DNA of 9,603 nucleotides. Source: Novosphingobium sp. GTDB lineage: Bacteria > Pseudomonadota > Alphaproteobacteria > Sphingomonadales > Sphingomonadaceae. Below the pieces are notes generated by a model. It did no database searches, was not told where the DNA came from, and saw only the letters and a list, made by a program, of their open reading frames with translations. Shown piece by piece: positions 6,676 through 9,603 of the stretch. Position 1 is the stretch's first letter. Every line of letters begins with the position of its first letter. A program made the translations under genes and the position numbers. The stretch lies in NCBI GenBank assembly GCA_027490345.1, contig JAIXYF010000472.1:1-9603 (forward strand). The letters run 5' to 3'.

Positions 6676-7803
6676 ATGCGTGCCGAAGGGCAGGCCCATA
6701 TCGATCGCATCGAAGCTGCGCTGCGGCTGGTGCGCAAGTTCCTTGACTGGGACCGCGCCGTGCGGCGGCTCGATGAGCTGAACGCGCGGGTTGAGGATCC
6801 GAAGCTGTGGGACGATCCCAAGGCAGCCGAAGCTGTGATGCGCGAGCGGCGGCGACTTGATGCCTCGATTGGCACAGTGAATCAGATCGGCGCCGAAATG
6901 GCCGATGCGATCGAATTCATCGAACTGGGCGAGATGGAAGGCGACGAGGCGACCGTGAGCGAAGGGCTCTCCAGCCTGGCCGCGCTGGCCGCTCGCGCCG
7001 ATGCCGACAAGATCCAGGCCCTGATGGCGGGCGAGGCGGATGGTTCGAACGCCTTCCTCGAAGTCCATGCGGGCGCGGGCGGCACCGAAAGCCAGGACTG
7101 GGCCGAAATGCTCCAGCGCATGTACACGCGCTGGGCCGAGCGGCACGGGTTCAAGGTCGATCTGCTGGATTACCATTCCGGTGAAGCGGCCGGCATCAAG
7201 AGCGCCACGCTGTTGATCAAGGGCGAAAACGCCTATGGCTATGCCAAGACCGAAAGCGGCGTGCATCGGCTGGTGCGCATCAGCCCCTATGACAGTTCGG
7301 CGCGGCGGCACACCTCGTTCAGCTCGGTTTGGGTGTATCCCGAAATCGACGACAACATCGATATCGAGATCAACCCGGCGGACCTCAAGATCGATACCTA
7401 TCGCGCGTCGGGCGCGGGCGGTCAGCACGTGAACACCACCGATTCGGCGGTGCGCATCACCCACGTGCCTTCGGGCATCGTGGTGGCCAGCCAGATCGAC
7501 CGTTCGCAGCACAAGAACCGCGCCACCGCGATGGGCATGCTCAAAGCGCGGCTCTATGAAACCGAACTGGCCAAGCGCGAGGCAGCGGCCAGCGGCGAAT
7601 ATGCCGCCAAGACCGAGATCGGCTGGGGCCATCAGATCCGCTCCTATGTTCTCCAGCCCTATCAGCAGGTGAAGGACTTGCGCACGGGCGTGGTCAGCAC
7701 CAATCCAACCGACGTGCTCGACGGCGCGCTCGATCCCTTCATGGCCGCCGCGCTCGCGCAGCGCGTCACGGGCGAGAAGGTGACCGTGGAAGACGACGAT
7801 TGA
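6676..7803 (+). CDS. prfB: Peptide chain release factor 2
   Basis: Class I release factor that reads UGA and UAA in the ribosomal A site and triggers hydrolysis of peptidyl-tRNA. The product has 375 residues, a normal RF2 length. Domain 1 is an N-terminal helical bundle. The stop-codon recognition motif is SPY at 203-205 (VRISPYDSSARRHTSFSS), where E. coli RF2 has SPF; I recall SPY from other alphaproteobacterial RF2s. The catalytic GGQ is at 248-250 (SGAGGQHVNTTDSAVRITH). E. coli prfB needs a +1 frameshift at CTT-TGA-C; here the aligned site reads CTT GAC (6742-6747) in frame with no stop, so full-length protein is made without shifting. The start at ATG 6676 gives MRAEGQAHIDRIEAAL, the usual N-terminus in this group. 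The gene stops with TGA, which RF2 itself reads, and this stop shares one base with the next gene's ATG (TGATG). Confidence 0.96.
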   Translation: MRAEGQAHIDRIEAALRLVRKFLDWDRAVRRLDELNARVEDPKLWDDPKAAEAVMRERRRLDASIGTVNQIGAEMADAIEFIELGEMEGDEATVSEGLSSLAALAARADADKIQALMAGEADGSNAFLEVHAGAGGTESQDWAEMLQRMYTRWAERHGFKVDLLDYHSGEAAGIKSATLLIKGENAYGYAKTESGVHRLVRISPYDSSARRHTSFSSVWVYPEIDDNIDIEINPADLKIDTYRASGAGGQHVNTTDSAVRITHVPSGIVVASQIDRSQHKNRATAMGMLKARLYETELAKREAAASGEYAAKTEIGWGHQIRSYVLQPYQQVKDLRTGVVSTNPTDVLDGALDPFMAAALAQRVTGEKVTVEDDD

Positions 7804-8546
7804 TGTGCCGCGCATGGCTGGCAGCCGGGCTTCTGGCGCTGGCGGGCTGCTCTGCCGATGCCGGTGAGGACCGCGCCCCGCGAGACCGCGCCTTTCCGCG
7901 CGCGGACCGGCCCGTGGCCAAAGTCGTCTCGACCCAGTGGGCGCCCGAGGCCACGCGCGACAAGCAGGGCGAAGCGCAGATCGTGATGGACGAGGCCGGG
8001 ATCGCGCCGGGCATGACCGTTGCCGATATCGGCGCGGGCGAGGGGTATTATACCGTGCGCCTGGCCGCGCGGGTGGGGCCAAAGGGGCGAGTGCTGGCGC
8101 AGGATATCGATCAGGGCGCGCTGCGCCGGCTCGGCGCGCGGATCGAGCGCGAGCAGCTGACCACGGTGTCGATCAAGCCGGGCGCGATCGACGATCCGCG
8201 CCTTCCGGCCAAGAGCTTTGACCGCGTGCTGATGATCCACATGTACCACGAGATCGCCGAGCCTTATCCCTTCCTGTGGCGGCTGTGGGGCGCAGTGAAG
8301 CCGGGCGGATCGGTCATCGTGGTCGATGCCGACCGGGCGACCGACAAGCACGGCACACCGGCGGCGCTGCTTTTTTGTGAATTCGAGACAGCGGGCTTTC
8401 GCTTGGCTGCTTTTCGACGTAAGCCGCAACTATCAGGCTATTACGCTCAGTTCGTACCCGTGGGCAGCGGGCCGCCTGAGCCGGGTCAGATGAAAGCCTG
8501 CCACGCCGGTGCGGATGCCGGTGCTGTCAAGGTCGGGGGTCTCTGA
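7803..8546 (+). CDS. SAM-dependent methyltransferase with a lipoprotein signal
   Basis: Class I (Rossmann) methyltransferase of unknown substrate, 247 residues. The SAM-binding motif I is VADIGAGEGYYT (73-84), an acidic residue of motif II is in LAQDID (98-103), and the motif IV-like SFDRVLMIHMYHEI is at 138-151, followed by WGAVKPGGSVIVVDAD (162-177), a typical post-motif. The N-terminus MCRAWLAAGLLALAGC is short, hydrophobic and ends in a lipobox (LAGC, lipidated C16), followed by a polar, charged linker to about residue 40. Predicted methyltransferases with export signals (resembling COG4798) are known in alphaproteobacteria, but their substrates are not. ATG 7803 overlaps the prfB TGA by one base, which implies translational coupling. 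The in-frame TTG at 7800 would add one residue and is less likely. The family is clear; location and function are not. Confidence 0.85.
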   Translation: MCRAWLAAGLLALAGCSADAGEDRAPRDRAFPRADRPVAKVVSTQWAPEATRDKQGEAQIVMDEAGIAPGMTVADIGAGEGYYTVRLAARVGPKGRVLAQDIDQGALRRLGARIEREQLTTVSIKPGAIDDPRLPAKSFDRVLMIHMYHEIAEPYPFLWRLWGAVKPGGSVIVVDADRATDKHGTPAALLFCEFETAGFRLAAFRRKPQLSGYYAQFVPVGSGPPEPGQMKACHAGADAGAVKVGGL

Positions 8547-8550
8547 GGGA
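8546..8550 (+). promoter_or_regulatory. Shine-Dalgarno of the nitronate monooxygenase-family gene
   Basis: AGGGA overlaps the last base of the methyltransferase TGA stop and lies 5 bases before ATG 8556. With a gap of only 9 bases between the genes, it shows that they are read from one mRNA. Confidence 0.7.
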
Positions 8551-8555
8551 ATACG

Positions 8556-9603
8556 ATGTCTGCGTTCAAGGGTTTGAAGCCGATTCTCTATGGCGGCCGC
8601 GAAATGTGGCCGCTGATCGAGGGCGGCAAGGGTGTTGCCGCGACCAATCACATGAGCTCGGGCGCTTGGGCGGCAGCGGGCGGCATTGGCACGGTCAGCG
8701 CGGTCAACGCCGATAGCTATGATCCCACCGGCAAGATCATCCCGCAAGTCTACACCCAGCTGACCCGGCGCGAACGCCACGAACAGCTGATCCGCTATGG
8801 CATCGACGGCGCCATCGAGCAGGTGCGCCGCGCGCATGATCTGTCTGGCGGGCAGGGCGCGATCAATATCAACGTGCTGTGGGAAATGGGCGGCGCGCAG
8901 CCGATCCTCGAAGGCGTGCTTTCGCAGACGCGCGGGCTGATCACCGGTGTCACGTGCGGCGCGGGCATGCCCTACAAGCTGTCTGAAATCGCGGCGCGGC
9001 ACGGGGTTTACTACCTCCCCATCGTCTCTTCGGGCCGGGCCTTCCGCGCGCTGTGGAAGCGGGCCTATCACAAGGTTCCCGAATGGCTCGGGGCCGTGGT
9101 CTATGAAGATCCCTGGCTGGCAGGCGGGCACAATGGCCTGTCCAACGCCGAAGACCCGAAAAAGCCCGAAGATCCTTATCCGCGCGTGAAAGTTCTGCGC
9201 GATGTGATGCGCACCGAAGGCGTGCCCGATAGCGTGCCGATCGTGATGGCGGGCGGGGTGTGGTTCCTGCGCGAATGGGCGGACTGGATCGACAATCCCG
9301 AGCTGGGCAGCATTGCCTTCCAGTTCGGCACACGCCCGCTGCTCACGCAGGAAAGCCCGATCCCGCAAGGGTGGAAGGATCACTTGCGAACGCTGGAGCC
9401 GGGCGACGTGCTGCTGCACCGCTTCTCGCCCACGGGGTTCTATTCCTCGGCTGTGCGCAATCCGTTCCTGCGCGCGCTCGAAGCCCGCGCAGAACGCCAG
9501 ATCCCCTATTCCAAGGTTGCTGCGGGCGAACACACCGTACAGCTCGATGTGGGGGTCAAGGGCAAGAATTTCTGGGTGACGCCGACCGACCGCGACCATG
9601 CGC
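8556..9603 (+). CDS. Nitronate monooxygenase-family flavoprotein (3' end outside the window)
   Basis: FMN-dependent TIM-barrel enzyme of the 2-nitropropane dioxygenase/nitronate monooxygenase superfamily (COG2070-like), which oxidises alkyl nitronates in characterised members. The 349 codons present start MSAFKGLKPILYGGREMWPL. Visible family features are the barrel start with AAAGGIGTVSAV (39-50), ITGVTCGAGMPYKL (129-141), the AGGHNG phosphate/active-site loop with H192 (189-194), IVMAGGVWFL (229-238) and FQFGTRPLLTQES (255-267), corresponding to the FMN-phosphate GT motif of the family. The N-terminal segment is longer than the PIIQAPM-type start of canonical nitronate monooxygenases, so the substrate may differ; FabK- and PfaD-like relatives share this fold. 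The barrel seems complete and an extra C-terminal region continues past the window. It is the third gene of the prfB-methyltransferase unit. No functional link among the three is evident. Confidence 0.85.
   Translation, partial: MSAFKGLKPILYGGREMWPLIEGGKGVAATNHMSSGAWAAAGGIGTVSAVNADSYDPTGKIIPQVYTQLTRRERHEQLIRYGIDGAIEQVRRAHDLSGGQGAININVLWEMGGAQPILEGVLSQTRGLITGVTCGAGMPYKLSEIAARHGVYYLPIVSSGRAFRALWKRAYHKVPEWLGAVVYEDPWLAGGHNGLSNAEDPKKPEDPYPRVKVLRDVMRTEGVPDSVPIVMAGGVWFLREWADWIDNPELGSIAFQFGTRPLLTQESPIPQGWKDHLRTLEPGDVLLHRFSPTGFYSSAVRNPFLRALEARAERQIPYSKVAAGEHTVQLDVGVKGKNFWVTPTDRDHA

Noticed and set aside
6616..8082. 488-codon open frame antisense to prfB
   Set aside because: It is the complement of two well-supported plus-strand genes, and its His/Arg-rich translation has no domain.
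8433..9599. 388-codon open frame antisense to the flavoprotein gene
   Set aside because: Shadow of a gene with clear family motifs; no ribosome-binding site or domain.

Overview
The window is a high-GC chromosomal housekeeping segment from an alphaproteobacterium, most likely a sphingomonad (Novosphingobium, Sphingobium or a close relative). Three things support this: an RNase E with a large acidic insert in its S1 domain, an RF2 with an unshifted N-terminus and an SPY motif, and the gene order rne / amidase / PBP1A / prfB, which from memory is common in alphaproteobacteria. The genus is an inference. Nothing points to a phage, plasmid or island. All five complete genes stop with TGA.

Layout. 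Positions 1-1693 (minus strand) hold ribonuclease E, cut at its 3' end by the window edge. Positions 1694-2358 are a 665-base divergent intergenic region containing the structured rne leader and an imperfect 20-bp palindrome. On the plus strand follow a periplasmic amidase (2359-3234); a 100-base gap with three tandem 13-bp repeats and two hairpins; a class A penicillin-binding protein 1A (3335-5875); a REP-like paired palindrome that may also be a terminator (5892-5949); an exported PrxQ/BCP-type peroxiredoxin (6007-6549); peptide chain release factor 2 (6676-7803); a lipoprotein-type SAM methyltransferase (7803-8546); and a nitronate monooxygenase-family flavoprotein cut by the window end (8556-9603).

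How the genes fit together. The amidase cuts peptidoglycan and PBP1A polymerises and crosslinks it, so the two form a cell-wall pair. RNase E and RF2 act in RNA decay and translation termination. prfB and the methyltransferase share one base (TGATG), and the flavoprotein gene starts 9 bases after the methyltransferase stop behind a good Shine-Dalgarno, so these three look like one transcription unit. The peroxiredoxin lies between the PBP1A and prfB genes and has non-coding DNA on both sides.

I found no convincing new multi-gene system. The points most worth a second look are the interleaved palindrome pair after the PBP1A gene, the lipoprotein signal on a SAM methyltransferase, the in-frame remnant of the RF2 frameshift site, the peroxiredoxin cysteine arrangement, and the structured rne leader.
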